NCBI RefSeq assembly: GCF_015352425.1
Contig: NZ_JADKNH010000001.1
Span: 180,691 to 244,690, forward strand
Origin: Fusibacter ferrireducens
Lineage (GTDB): Bacteria > Bacillota > Clostridia > Peptostreptococcales > Acidaminobacteraceae
Length of the DNA: 64,000 bases
Reading direction: 5' to 3'
Part shown: positions 8,030 through 17,087 of the stretch, piece after piece
Layout of the letters: every line of letters starts with the position of its first letter
Position numbering within the stretch: the first letter of the stretch is position 1
Notes under the pieces: generated by a model
Databases searched by the model: none
Seen by the model: only the letters and a program-made list of their open reading frames with translations
What the model was told of the DNA's origin: nothing
Position numbers and translations under genes: made by a program

Positions 8030-10019
8030 CAGTCATGTGATTAGACATGATCTCACCTACTTCGGATGGATTGGTGGCATTTATATTATATTGCTTTTGC
8101 TTATAGGGCCGATAGCTTCTCTCTCAGGGGAAGAGAGATTCGCAAATTATATGCTGCGCTTGCTGGATTTTGATGCACCACTGCATCTGTTCACAATTGT
8201 GACAATTCCCATTGTTTTAGGTCTATTTCAATTTAAGTATCTACATAATCAATTGCAGATCTCAAGAGTTCACAATTATCCCTTTTCAAGATATGAGTGG
8301 CTTGGTACAAAACTTGTTACAGGTATGTTTATACTTTTAATTCCCCAAATGTTTTTCACACTCTTTGTAATCGTTTTTTACCCTTCTGCTGGATTCATTG
8401 GGAATCAGTTGATTCATACACCGCTTGAATTTTTGGTTTTGAATTGTGTTTATATGCTAAGTCTGTATTTTTTTTCAGTTTTGATTTCGATAATATCTGG
8501 CTTTACAATTGCAGCAGCTTTGATGACTCTTATTTTCTTCTCAGTACCGTACGGTATCTTGACATTGCTTTTTAGCAATTTAGAGCTTACCTTGAAAGGG
8601 TTTTACTATAATTATAGTTTTATGGACAAAGTGATTTTAAAATTATCGCCTCTTACAGTACTCTACGAGTTTTCATGTAAAAGGATTTCGAACATGACCT
8701 ATGTGAGCATTGGAATGTTTGTATTCGTTTTTTTGTTTGCGATTTTTTTCCTCTATGCCAAGCGAAAAGATGAATCCGCTGGAGATGTGCTGGCCTTTGA
8801 AGTCTTAAAACCTATTTTCACAGTGGGGGTTACAATTTGTAGTGTATTTGTGGTAGGCACCTATATCTCTGTGATTTATGAAACTGAAATCTCTTTATTT
8901 GCAGGATATCTTATCGGTGGGACACTGGGCTATTATATCTCTCACATTATTGTCAACAAAAAAATTAATGTCTTCAAGAAATATGCCAAAGGATATGGTG
9001 TCATGATTTTATGTATCGTTCTTTTTCAAGGCGTTATATATTTTGACATTGTTGGATTCGAAAGCAAGGTGCCTGACGTCGGTTCAATTGAATCCGTGAT
9101 TTTTGAGCCGCTTTATGCGCCTAAAGATGAACATGATCGCAAGGTTTATTCGAGTATAGAAGACATTGAAACCATTAGAGAAATTCATAAAAAACGCATA
9201 GCTGAAGAAGTAGAGAGCAAGGTGGGGAAAAAATTTTATATTCAGTATAATTTGAAGAATGGCATTAAAATTAAGCGTCAATACATCATTGAAGAATTGC
9301 GATATAAACCTATTTTTAATACTCTGTATAGTTCTGAGGCGTATAAGAAGCAAACTTATGATATTTTTAATCTTGATCCAAATGCGGTTTCAATGGTTTT
9401 AATTGAGAGCAATCAATTTTGGAACAATAGAGAAAAAATTGAGACAACGAAAGACATAGATCAATTATTGAGTGCTTTGAAACAAGATGTTATGGCGGCA
9501 TCTGCTGAAGATTTAGTTTTTAATAGATACGATCAGGCGCATATTATATTTTATGATAACAGGCATAATGCAAATGTCAATGTGGTTGCTCTTGATGAAC
9601 AAGAATTAGATAATAGTGTTGATCTGAGTGGCTTTGACGAAGTAGATAGTCAAGCGATTATTGTGGATATTCCGCTTAATTCAAAGTTCTCTAAAACGAA
9701 GTCGTGGCTTGATGAGAAAGGGGTATTGAGCAATATTGCATTGAAGCCTGAAGCGGTGAGTTACATCGTTCTTGAAGAAGTGGGCTTGAGATCATCGGCA
9801 ACCACCGTTATTGGTGAAGAATCCAAAACAGTAAATGTTGTCGAACCGGAGTGGATCAAAGATATTTTAGAAAAAATGTCTTATGGAGAATACTTTGATG
9901 ACAAAGAACCTTATTATGTTGTCGGCGTTGGACTTAAAGATAAAATTGATGGCATGGTTTACGCTTACATCCAAAAGAAAAATTTACCACAAGAGGTATT
10001 GGATGAGTTTACGCATTAA
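8004..10019 (+). CDS. ABC transporter permease with large extracytoplasmic C-terminal domain
   Basis: A 671-residue membrane subunit. The N-terminal part has about six hydrophobic segments up to residue 250, then three more (about 270-350). The last 310 residues are hydrophilic, with a segment rich in Lys and Glu (about 390-430) and a beta-rich end. This layout matches YtrC/YtrD-like permeases with a DUF6449-type tail; that domain name is tentative. The start lies inside the end of the ATPase gene, after GGAAGG. It is the last gene before the bidirectional terminator at 10104. Confidence 0.8.
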   Translation: MKLKKSFYNSHVIRHDLTYFGWIGGIYIILLLLIGPIASLSGEERFANYMLRLLDFDAPLHLFTIVTIPIVLGLFQFKYLHNQLQISRVHNYPFSRYEWLGTKLVTGMFILLIPQMFFTLFVIVFYPSAGFIGNQLIHTPLEFLVLNCVYMLSLYFFSVLISIISGFTIAAALMTLIFFSVPYGILTLLFSNLELTLKGFYYNYSFMDKVILKLSPLTVLYEFSCKRISNMTYVSIGMFVFVFLFAIFFLYAKRKDESAGDVLAFEVLKPIFTVGVTICSVFVVGTYISVIYETEISLFAGYLIGGTLGYYISHIIVNKKINVFKKYAKGYGVMILCIVLFQGVIYFDIVGFESKVPDVGSIESVIFEPLYAPKDEHDRKVYSSIEDIETIREIHKKRIAEEVESKVGKKFYIQYNLKNGIKIKRQYIIEELRYKPIFNTLYSSEAYKKQTYDIFNLDPNAVSMVLIESNQFWNNREKIETTKDIDQLLSALKQDVMAASAEDLVFNRYDQAHIIFYDNRHNANVNVVALDEQELDNSVDLSGFDEVDSQAIIVDIPLNSKFSKTKSWLDEKGVLSNIALKPEAVSYIVLEEVGLRSSATTVIGEESKTVNVVEPEWIKDILEKMSYGEYFDDKEPYYVVGVGLKDKIDGMVYAYIQKKNLPQEVLDEFTH

Positions 10020-10103
10020 ATTATAATGACCTCAAAGGAAAAAGTAAGTTCTGCTTTGAATGCTTAAAAGTAAGTGACTTTTTAATCAACGCGTTTATAT
10101 TAA

Positions 10104-10161
10104 AAAAGCACAGTCTCTAAATGTTTTATAACCATTTTAAAGACTGTGCTTATTTTTTTGG
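10104..10161. terminator. Bidirectional terminator between convergent genes
   Basis: AAGCACAGTCT (10108-10118) pairs perfectly with AGACTGTGCTT (10143-10153). The 24-base loop can form its own five-pair helix (AAATG with CATTT). A T run follows on the plus strand, and the A run before the stem gives a T run on the minus strand. It serves the ABC permease from the left and the HdeD-like gene from the right. Confidence 0.88.
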
Positions 10162-10168
10162 AATCTTA

Positions 10169-10777
10169 CTATTTTACGTCTTTATAATCGACTTCTTCCA
10201 CTTCATCTGAATCGATATTGATGATGACGCGACTATTGTGAGTTGAAGCGTCTTGAGCATTATCATTTGAACCGTATCGATAGAAAAAAGTCTTTTTTAA
10301 AGGTTTCATCAACTTGCCTTGATAGACCAAAATGATACCAAGAGCTAAAATAATAATGCCGAGTATCATCATAACCGTTGCAAGTGCTGCTTTAGAATTG
10401 ACAATGGCGAAGACCCCAAGGAGGATCATCAAGATCGCCGACAAGATGATATTGTCAGATTTTTGCTTGGAGTAAAGCAGTAGTCCATGAGCGCCACTTA
10501 AAGTAAAGGCGATGCCGATAATGAGTAGTATATACTCAGGATTTATAAAGGCAAAGATACTCATGAAGAGCAGAGACGCACTTAGAAATGTCGTCATAAG
10601 GCTTCGCATAACCAACGAAAAAGTTAAGCCATAAAAACCTATAACCATCAAAAGTAACGTTATAAATTTGATGGCTAAAAAGCCTATAAATGTCGGAAAA
10701 AGGATCAAGGTTGCACCGATAATGCCCAGTGTAATGCCTGACCACTGAATACCGTTAAGTTTATGATTATGTTCCAT
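10169..10777 (-). CDS. DUF308/HdeD-like membrane protein
   Basis: A 202-residue integral membrane protein with about six hydrophobic segments in pairs, the arrangement of the HdeD/DUF308 family; the segment LLIIGIAFTLSGAHGLLLY is typical. The last 40 residues are a hydrophilic acidic tail ending EVEEVDYKDVK. GGTG lies a few bases upstream of ATG 10777. A 20-bp perfect inverted repeat in the upstream region may be a regulatory site. The biochemical function of this family outside enterobacterial acid resistance is unknown. Confidence 0.75.
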   Translation of the reverse strand: MEHNHKLNGIQWSGITLGIIGATLILFPTFIGFLAIKFITLLLMVIGFYGLTFSLVMRSLMTTFLSASLLFMSIFAFINPEYILLIIGIAFTLSGAHGLLLYSKQKSDNIILSAILMILLGVFAIVNSKAALATVMMILGIIILALGIILVYQGKLMKPLKKTFFYRYGSNDNAQDASTHNSRVIINIDSDEVEEVDYKDVK

Positions 10778-10816
10778 GATTTCACCAACCGTTTAAATAA
10801 ATTTAGGATCAAATCG

Positions 10817-10836
10817 TTATACTAATGCTAGTATAA
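10817..10836. promoter_or_regulatory. 20-bp palindrome upstream of the HdeD-like gene, possible operator
   Basis: TTATACTA-ATGC-TAGTATAA: two exact eight-base arms around four bases, 40 bases upstream of ATG 10777. Each arm contains TATACT, which could be a -10 element on either strand. The size and position suit a repressor-binding site, but no regulator gene is adjacent. Confidence 0.4.
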
Positions 10837-10884
10837 GGCAAAAATATGAATATATTATTAACAAAAAAGCAACATACCTAAAAG

Positions 10885-11814
10885 TTAATGTGACTTTATT
10901 GAGATGAGATCAGTGACTAAATCGGCATATTTGAATTTAGATGGAATACGTTCTGTATTATAGAGCCAACTGAGTAAAATGTCCATGTCGTCCATATTTG
11001 GTAACTCAAAGGACGTCTTAATCGGGAGCTTAGAAAGTTGAATCTGTTCGGAAATATTAAAATACTTTTCTATAAGAGCGTTATAATGCTTCAAAGTTTT
11101 CGCTTCAGATGAGCTATTGAGTTTGGACAAAAATTGTTCTACAAAATCAATATGTGCACTTTCATAGAATTTATTAATGGTCAATATGGCATATGAAGGA
11201 TTAAGCCCACTCATTTTTTGAATTAACTTGGCATTGTGATTTAAGAGATAATCACTATATGGAGAAGTGAATATACCAAAATCCAGAGTGTTATCTTCTA
11301 AAAGTTTGACGCGTGAAAGTGCATCATTGACCAGAACTTCATCCATTGAAATGCCAATTGTATTTTGGGATTGAATTGTGAGGTCAAGGAAAAATTCGCA
11401 TTGATTGTAGTTGTAAATGCCCATTGCAGCAGCTTTGACGTCACTTAATTTTGTTGCAGTATTATTCTTTTCTGAGCCAATGAGATAAAGTTCCTTATAG
11501 GTACTTGAGATGATGACAAAATCTGAGAGCGTTTTATGAGCCACAATAAAGGAAGAGGGTTCACAAAGAAAACCATCTAAAAACCCGATGCGTGCATCAT
11601 AAAGCATTGCATTTTCTGTTGAATAGACAATGACTTCAACAGGAAATTCTAAGTGATCCAATAGGCCTTGATCATAGGCATCAAGGATGGGCAAAGATGC
11701 TGTTTCTGAGAGCACGCCTATCCTCACAGTATTCTCAGATTTGCTATCTCTGTAGAAGAGACCACCGATTGAAAGCATCACAATCAGTGAGATCAGTACA
11801 ATTTTTATTTTCAT
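10885..11814 (-). CDS. NitT/TauT-type (NMT1/SsuA-like) substrate-binding protein
   Basis: A 309-residue exported binding protein: an N-terminal hydrophobic segment (residues 4-20) serves as signal or anchor without a Cys lipobox. The mature part begins VRIGVLSETASLPILDAY, the usual opening of NMT1-like periplasmic-binding folds that take up thiamine precursors, nitrate, taurine or similar small organics. No permease or ATPase gene lies beside it, so it must use a transporter encoded elsewhere or serve as a sensor. No TPP riboswitch is visible upstream. GAGAGG precedes the start. Confidence 0.75.
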   Translation of the reverse strand: MKIKIVLISLIVMLSIGGLFYRDSKSENTVRIGVLSETASLPILDAYDQGLLDHLEFPVEVIVYSTENAMLYDARIGFLDGFLCEPSSFIVAHKTLSDFVIISSTYKELYLIGSEKNNTATKLSDVKAAAMGIYNYNQCEFFLDLTIQSQNTIGISMDEVLVNDALSRVKLLEDNTLDFGIFTSPYSDYLLNHNAKLIQKMSGLNPSYAILTINKFYESAHIDFVEQFLSKLNSSSEAKTLKHYNALIEKYFNISEQIQLSKLPIKTSFELPNMDDMDILLSWLYNTERIPSKFKYADLVTDLISIKSH

Positions 11815-11920
11815 AGAGACCTCTCAATTGAGTAGAATGAATTTCATCATTTCACACGCACTGCATTTATGTCAATACAACTGTATTTATGCCAACACAT
11901 AAGATACATTGGTGCGATAT

Positions 11921-13669
11921 CTATTTTTGAAGCTGTTGGACAAGTGCCACATCTGGTGTGACATAAAGCGTTTTATTTTGGACATAAATCACCATTCCAG
12001 GTTTTGCACCATTGGGTTTTGAGACGTTTTTAATAAACGTATAATCCACTGGAACATTGGATGAATCACGTGCTTTTGAGTGATAAGCAGCGATGATTGC
12101 AGCTTCGGTCAACGTCGTTTCAGGTACGTCTCGCCCTTCGGTGCGAATGATTACATGGGAACCAGGAATCGTTTTGGTATGAAGCCACACATCCTTGTTT
12201 GAGGCGACTTTGGTGGTGAGCTGATCATTTTGCTTATTATTTTTACCGACTATGATTTCAAAACCATCACTGGAGAGGAAGTATTTAAAAACCTCTTTAG
12301 GGGACTTACTTCTCTGTTTTGTCCTTTTGATTTTAATAAAGCCTTCTTCGGCAAGTTCTTGCTTGATGCTGTCAATTTCAGAGGGTTCGTCAATGTTGTT
12401 TAAAAGCGTAAGCACCTGATCTAAATAGGCCACTTCATCATCGGTTTCTTCAATTTGTGTTTTTAATTCTAGGCGAGCCGTTTTTAATTTATTATACTTT
12501 TTAAAGTATTTTTGAGCATTTTCAGAGGGATCCAATCTTATATCCAGAGGGATATCGATGATCTCATTCGTTTCAGTGTAATAATTTTCAAGGGTTGCTA
12601 CGTTCATACCTTTACTGAGCTTGTAAATATGCGCTAGGATGAGTTCACCATAAACTTTATAAATTTCAGAGTTCTCAGCTGTTTCAAGTTCAATTTTAAG
12701 TTTTCGGAGCTTGGCTTCCGATCGATCCAGTCGCTGTTGAACTCTTTTTTTCAGATCATGCGCACGTTGATGATTTTTGAGTTGTTTGTTTTGGGTGCTG
12801 TAGTAGAGATCAACTGCTTCATTCAATGTATTTGTTTTTACGACGTGATCATATCCCAAGAGTGTCCCTACGAAGTAGAGTTCCTTTGGAATATCAAAGG
12901 CATCATAATAGACAAAACCTTCAGAGCCCAGATGATTTCTAAATGAAATCAGGCCATCTAAGATTTGATCTATATCATGTGAATTGAGTTGACCAATCGG
13001 ACGATCAAAGTCCATGTCAATTGCATTCAAAACGATTTTAGAGGGCAAGGGGCTGAAGCCTTCAATGATATCATAAAGGCTTTTAAAGACCTTCATCCTA
13101 GGAGAAATATTCATTCTGGCATTCATTTCAGCTTTAAATGAATTTTCAACCTCTTTGAGCAATATTTTATTGGATTCTAAAAAATCATACTTTAATCCTG
13201 GTAAGATTAAGCGCACTCTGCTCATGTCTGGCGTGATGCGCTTGATGCTATCGATGATGGTAAAGTCTTCCTTAGTCAAAATAAGATTGGAGTGCTTGCC
13301 CATAATTTCAATAATCAATTTTTTCTTTTCAAGTTCTCCGAGTTCATTTTTTGCCTCAATTTCAATAATGATAACGCGTTCGTTTCCATGTTGTGAAATG
13401 TTGAAAATTCTGCCGCCAGCAATATGTTTTCGCATGAGCATACAAAACATAGGTGCTGTTTTGGGATTTTCTTTTTTCTGAGATGTCAATGCAAAATAGG
13501 GCAGAGCACTTTCTACGGAAATAAAAAGGGTGTAATTTTGATTTTTCCCACGTGTAGTTAATGAGAGTTCATCTTTTTCAGGTTGATGAATTTTATCTAT
13601 TCGCGCACCGATTAAAATAGGTGTAAGTTCTTGAATGAGCTGGCTTACGAAAATACCGTCAAATGCCAT
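11921..13669 (-). CDS. rqcH: RqcH/NFACT family ribosome quality-control protein
   Basis: A 582-residue NFACT protein. In bacteria RqcH binds 50S subunits stalled with peptidyl-tRNA and recruits tRNA-Ala to add C-terminal alanine tails. NFACT-N occupies about residues 1-180, a long coiled coil about 270-430 (many Lys/Glu/Leu repeats), and NFACT-R about 450-565 with DVWLHTKTIPGSHVII. In the NFACT-N tRNA-contact motif, where B. subtilis RqcH has Asp97-Arg98, this protein has Glu97-Arg98. AGGAGG precedes the ATG. It is divergent from yicC, as part of the conserved rqcH-yicC-gmk neighbourhood. Older names are FbpA and fibronectin-binding protein. Confidence 0.93.
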   Translation of the reverse strand: MAFDGIFVSQLIQELTPILIGARIDKIHQPEKDELSLTTRGKNQNYTLFISVESALPYFALTSQKKENPKTAPMFCMLMRKHIAGGRIFNISQHGNERVIIIEIEAKNELGELEKKKLIIEIMGKHSNLILTKEDFTIIDSIKRITPDMSRVRLILPGLKYDFLESNKILLKEVENSFKAEMNARMNISPRMKVFKSLYDIIEGFSPLPSKIVLNAIDMDFDRPIGQLNSHDIDQILDGLISFRNHLGSEGFVYYDAFDIPKELYFVGTLLGYDHVVKTNTLNEAVDLYYSTQNKQLKNHQRAHDLKKRVQQRLDRSEAKLRKLKIELETAENSEIYKVYGELILAHIYKLSKGMNVATLENYYTETNEIIDIPLDIRLDPSENAQKYFKKYNKLKTARLELKTQIEETDDEVAYLDQVLTLLNNIDEPSEIDSIKQELAEEGFIKIKRTKQRSKSPKEVFKYFLSSDGFEIIVGKNNKQNDQLTTKVASNKDVWLHTKTIPGSHVIIRTEGRDVPETTLTEAAIIAAYHSKARDSSNVPVDYTFIKNVSKPNGAKPGMVIYVQNKTLYVTPDVALVQQLQK

Positions 13670-13808
13670 AGATGCCTCCTAGTAATGAATGATTATTTAG
13701 AAAAAGTATATCACTTCTCATAAAAAAGATAAAGTTTTGATTGTTTATGACCTCTTTCTAGGCTAGATATGATATATTATTAATAGGGTATTTAACACGG
13801 GGATAAAG

Positions 13809-13838
13809 TTGTCATAAAGGGTTAATCTGTGTTATAAT
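13809..13838 (+). promoter_or_regulatory. Sigma-A type promoter for the yicC-gmk-rpoZ operon
   Basis: TTGTCA (13809-13814), 18-base spacer, TATAAT (13833-13838), about 30 bases before the yicC start. A TG two bases upstream of the -10 strengthens it. Confidence 0.7.
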
Positions 13839-13868
13839 CTAATGATGTATGAGTATATGGAGGTAGCA

Positions 13869-14753
13869 ATGATTTACAGTATGACAGGCTTTGGTCGCGG
13901 CGAATTTTCAAATGATGCGTTTGATATAACACTGGAAATTAAATCCGTTAACAATAGATATTGTGATATTATCGTTAAGATGCCTAAAAAATTGAATGTA
14001 TTTGAAGATCGAATTAAGAATACCATCAAGGGGCAACTGTCAAGAGGACGTATTGATGTCTATATCAACTTGGATGAGAAATCCTATGACAATTATGAAG
14101 TGCTTGCAAATTTTGATATTTTAGATAAATATGTCAACGTCTACAGAGAAATAAAATCTAGATATGAAATCAAAGATGATGTGACTTTGAGCATGTTGAC
14201 TCGGATTCAAGAGGGCATTGATGTCTCTTATCTTGAAAGAGGGGAAGAGGAGTATTGGGCGGCAATTGAGCCTGCACTCAACACTGCAATTGAAAACATC
14301 TTAGAGATGAGAAGACAAGAAGGACAAAAACTCAAAGAAGACATCCATGAAAAAACAGAGCATATTCGTTCTATTTTGAGTAAAATAGAGGTCATGACGC
14401 CACAGATTTTAGAGGCCTACCGTGTTAAAATGAGAGATCGCATTGCAGAGCTTTTAAAAGAACTCAACGCAGAAATAGACGAAGCAAGGCTGGCAAATGA
14501 ACTTGCTATTTATGCAGATAAAACCAACATCAATGAGGAAATCGTGAGAATTTATTCTCATCTTGCTCAAATTAATACCATATTGGAATCTTCTGAACCA
14601 ATTGGTCGAAAGTTAGATTTCTTAATTCAAGAGCTTAACAGAGAGGTCAACACCATTGGCTCAAAGTCGCCTGATATAGATATCTCAAATCTTGTGATCG
14701 ATCTAAAAAGCGAGATTGAACAAATTAGAGAGCAAATTCAAAATATTGAGTAA
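13869..14753 (+). CDS. YicC/YloC family endoribonuclease
   Basis: A 294-residue protein with the N-terminal family signature MIYSMTGFGRGE and the DUF1732 C-terminal region (NELAIYADKTNINEEI, then EPIGRKLDFLIQELNRE). Bacterial YicC proteins are reported endoribonucleases. ATG 13869 follows GGAGGT; an upstream in-frame ATG at 13842 sits at the promoter and is rejected. gmk follows after 10 bases. In B. subtilis remA lies between these two genes; here it is missing. Confidence 0.92.
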   Translation: MIYSMTGFGRGEFSNDAFDITLEIKSVNNRYCDIIVKMPKKLNVFEDRIKNTIKGQLSRGRIDVYINLDEKSYDNYEVLANFDILDKYVNVYREIKSRYEIKDDVTLSMLTRIQEGIDVSYLERGEEEYWAAIEPALNTAIENILEMRRQEGQKLKEDIHEKTEHIRSILSKIEVMTPQILEAYRVKMRDRIAELLKELNAEIDEARLANELAIYADKTNINEEIVRIYSHLAQINTILESSEPIGRKLDFLIQELNREVNTIGSKSPDIDISNLVIDLKSEIEQIREQIQNIE

Positions 14754-14763
14754 GGGAGCGTTT

Positions 14764-15387
14764 ATGAACCAAAAGGGCTTATTAATCGTTGTATCTGGGC
14801 CATCTGGTGCAGGAAAGGGCACGATTTGTAAAGAATTAATTTCAAGAGATGAAAGCATAATGGTTTCCGTTTCTGCAACCACAAGAGCGCCGAGAAATGG
14901 AGAAGTTGAAGGCATTAGCTATCATTATCTGAGCAAAGATCAATTTGAGGCTATGATTGTTTCAGATGGTTTTTTGGAGCATGCAAAGGTTTATGACAAT
15001 TACTATGGCACGCCGAAGAAGTTTGTAATTGACCATATTGTAAACGGTGACAATGTCTTACTCGAAATTGATATTCAAGGGGCACTCCAAGTCAAAAAGA
15101 AGTATCCTGAAGGCATTTTTGTCTTTATTTTGCCACCGTCTATGAAGGAACTTAAAAGCCGCATTGTAGGCCGGGGTAGTGAAACGCCTGAATCTCTTGA
15201 AAAAAGACTTTCGAGTGCTTACAGTGAAATCGAATATATTAAAAACTACGATTACTTTATTGTGAATGATAAAGTCGATCATGCAACAGATATTCTGCAA
15301 TCTATTATTTTAGCTGAAAAGTGTAGGGTTGCTGCTGATATAGAACAAATTGTTTGTAAATTTAAGGAGGAAACAGAAAATGCTTAA
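14764..15387 (+). CDS. gmk: Guanylate kinase
   Basis: A 207-residue enzyme converting GMP and ATP to GDP and ADP. The P-loop is SGPSGAGKGT near the N-terminus; SVSATTRAPRNGEVEG and YYGTPKKFV are GMP-site segments. ATG 14764 follows GGGAG; an upstream in-frame ATG at 14716 lies inside yicC. It overlaps rpoZ by eight bases, an arrangement that favours coupled translation. Length and motifs are standard. Confidence 0.96.
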   Translation: MNQKGLLIVVSGPSGAGKGTICKELISRDESIMVSVSATTRAPRNGEVEGISYHYLSKDQFEAMIVSDGFLEHAKVYDNYYGTPKKFVIDHIVNGDNVLLEIDIQGALQVKKKYPEGIFVFILPPSMKELKSRIVGRGSETPESLEKRLSSAYSEIEYIKNYDYFIVNDKVDHATDILQSIILAEKCRVAADIEQIVCKFKEETENA

Positions 15388-15607
15388 TCCATCAATTGAT
15401 GACTTAATCGAAAAAACAGGGAACAGGTATGCACTATGCATTATCGCGTCTAGAAGAGCAAGAACAATTATTGACGGTGAAGATGATGTTTATGATTTTG
15501 ATGCTGAAAAACCACTTTCAATTGCAATTAATGAAATCATGACTGATAAAGTTGAAGGTTTACATGTTGTTACAGAGTATGCATCAGAAGAAATTAGATT
15601 ATTCTAA
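15380..15607 (+). CDS. rpoZ: RNA polymerase omega subunit
   Basis: A 75-residue protein starting MLNPSIDDLIEKTGNRYAL and containing the IIASRRAR motif of omega. It supports assembly of the RNA polymerase beta-prime subunit. GGAGG lies 9 bases before ATG 15380, and the gene overlaps the end of gmk, which is the classical gmk-rpoZ order. A weak terminator follows. Confidence 0.94.
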   Translation: MLNPSIDDLIEKTGNRYALCIIASRRARTIIDGEDDVYDFDAEKPLSIAINEIMTDKVEGLHVVTEYASEEIRLF

Positions 15608-15629
15608 GTTTATATGAAAGCCAATTAAG

Positions 15630-15660
15630 TGCATCCTATGTTTTCATAGGGTGTATTTTA
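15630..15660 (+). terminator. Probable terminator after rpoZ
   Basis: TGCATCCTATG and CATAGGGTGTA form an 11-pair stem with two wobble pairs around a TTTT loop, followed by the short T-rich tract TTTTAAT. The weak tail suggests partial read-through to coaBC. Confidence 0.55.
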
Positions 15661-15707
15661 ATAGCATTTTGGAACTATAGAGAAAAAGGGATTAAGGAGG
15701 CATTTTT

Positions 15708-16922
15708 ATGAAACTTCAAGGTAAAACAATCGTATTGGGCGTAACTGGTGGGATTGCAGCGTATAAATCTGCCGATGTGGTGAGTCGCCTAAAGAAGCAA
15801 GGTGCAGACGTCTATGTGATTATGACTCAAAATAGTACACAATTTATCAGTGCATTAACATTTCAATCTTTATCACAAAATTATGTGGTGACGGATATGT
15901 TTGAAGACCCTAAGACTTGGGACGTGGAGCATATTGCACTGGCTAAAAGGGCGGATCTTTTTTTAATTGCACCTGCATCTGCCAACGTGATCGGCAAAAT
16001 CGCCCACGGCATTGCAGATGATATGTTGACGACAACGGTTATGGCCACAGAAGCGCCCGTTTACTTGGCGGTGGCAATGAATACAAAAATGTATGAGAAT
16101 CCAATCTTACAAAATAATTTGGCAACACTCAAATCCTATGGCTATCACATTATTGATCCAGGTTCAGGGCGATTGGCTTGTGGGGATGTTGGAGCTGGTA
16201 AACTTGCTGAGCCAGAGCGTATCGTGAATGAAGTCATAGCGTATTTTGAAAAGGAAGCTTTAAATTTAGCGCCTAAAGCTTTGGCGGGCAAACGTCTATT
16301 GATCACGGCAGGCCCCACACGTGAATCCATTGATCCTGTAAGGTACATCAGCAATGAATCCAGTGGCAAAATGGGTTATGCCATTGCAAAGGTTGCGCTT
16401 GAAATGGGCGCAGATGTAACGCTGGTGAGTGGACCAACTTCTATAAAGGCGCCAGAAGGCGTACGTCTAATTCCTGTAGTTTCCACACAGGAGATGTTTG
16501 ACGCGGTTATGGACAATAAAGAGGTGGATGTCATTATTAAGGCGGCTGCGCCAGCAGATTATAGACCCGCTCAGATGAGCCTAGAGAAAATTAAGAAAAA
16601 AGACAGTTCCATGCAAATTGAGATGGTGAAAAACCCAGATATTTTAAAAACACTTGGTGAAATAAAAACCAATCAACTACTGGTGGGCTTTGCGGCTGAA
16701 ACTCAAAATTTAAAAGCGTATGCACTGGGCAAATTAAATGAAAAAAATCTGGATTTTATTGTGGCCAACAATGTTGCTGAAAAAGGTGCAGGATTTGATG
16801 GCGATACCAATATTGTTACGATTTACGATAGAAACGGCACTGAAACGGCTTATGACTGCTTGGAAAAAGAACAGGTGGCGAAAATTGTATTGGATAGAGT
16901 CGTTCAAAAACTTTCCGTTTAA
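15708..16922 (+). CDS. coaBC: Bifunctional phosphopantothenoylcysteine decarboxylase / phosphopantothenate-cysteine ligase
   Basis: A 404-residue fusion enzyme for two steps of coenzyme A synthesis. The N-terminal flavoprotein decarboxylase half (CoaC, about residues 1-185) has GGIAAYKSADVVSRL at the FMN site, and GSGRLACGDVGAGK carries the catalytic Cys. The C-terminal ligase half (CoaB) starts near LAGKRLLITAGPTRE and includes NESSGKMGYAIA and the KxKK-like segment near residue 290. AAGGAGG precedes the ATG. Another CoA gene, coaD, lies at 35.5 kb in this window. Confidence 0.96.
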   Translation: MKLQGKTIVLGVTGGIAAYKSADVVSRLKKQGADVYVIMTQNSTQFISALTFQSLSQNYVVTDMFEDPKTWDVEHIALAKRADLFLIAPASANVIGKIAHGIADDMLTTTVMATEAPVYLAVAMNTKMYENPILQNNLATLKSYGYHIIDPGSGRLACGDVGAGKLAEPERIVNEVIAYFEKEALNLAPKALAGKRLLITAGPTRESIDPVRYISNESSGKMGYAIAKVALEMGADVTLVSGPTSIKAPEGVRLIPVVSTQEMFDAVMDNKEVDVIIKAAAPADYRPAQMSLEKIKKKDSSMQIEMVKNPDILKTLGEIKTNQLLVGFAAETQNLKAYALGKLNEKNLDFIVANNVAEKGAGFDGDTNIVTIYDRNGTETAYDCLEKEQVAKIVLDRVVQKLSV

Positions 16923-17087
16923 GTAATATTAGTAATAAATGAAAGTAAGCGTGTCTAAAGCAAGTGTTAAAAGTGGGCCGTCCTTTAAATTATGATGTCG
17001 TTCACGGCAAATGTATGATGTCTAATGTTGGCAGAGGGTTTATGTGGAACGGGCGGTCGATACTCTAAAAAATGATATGAGGCGAAC

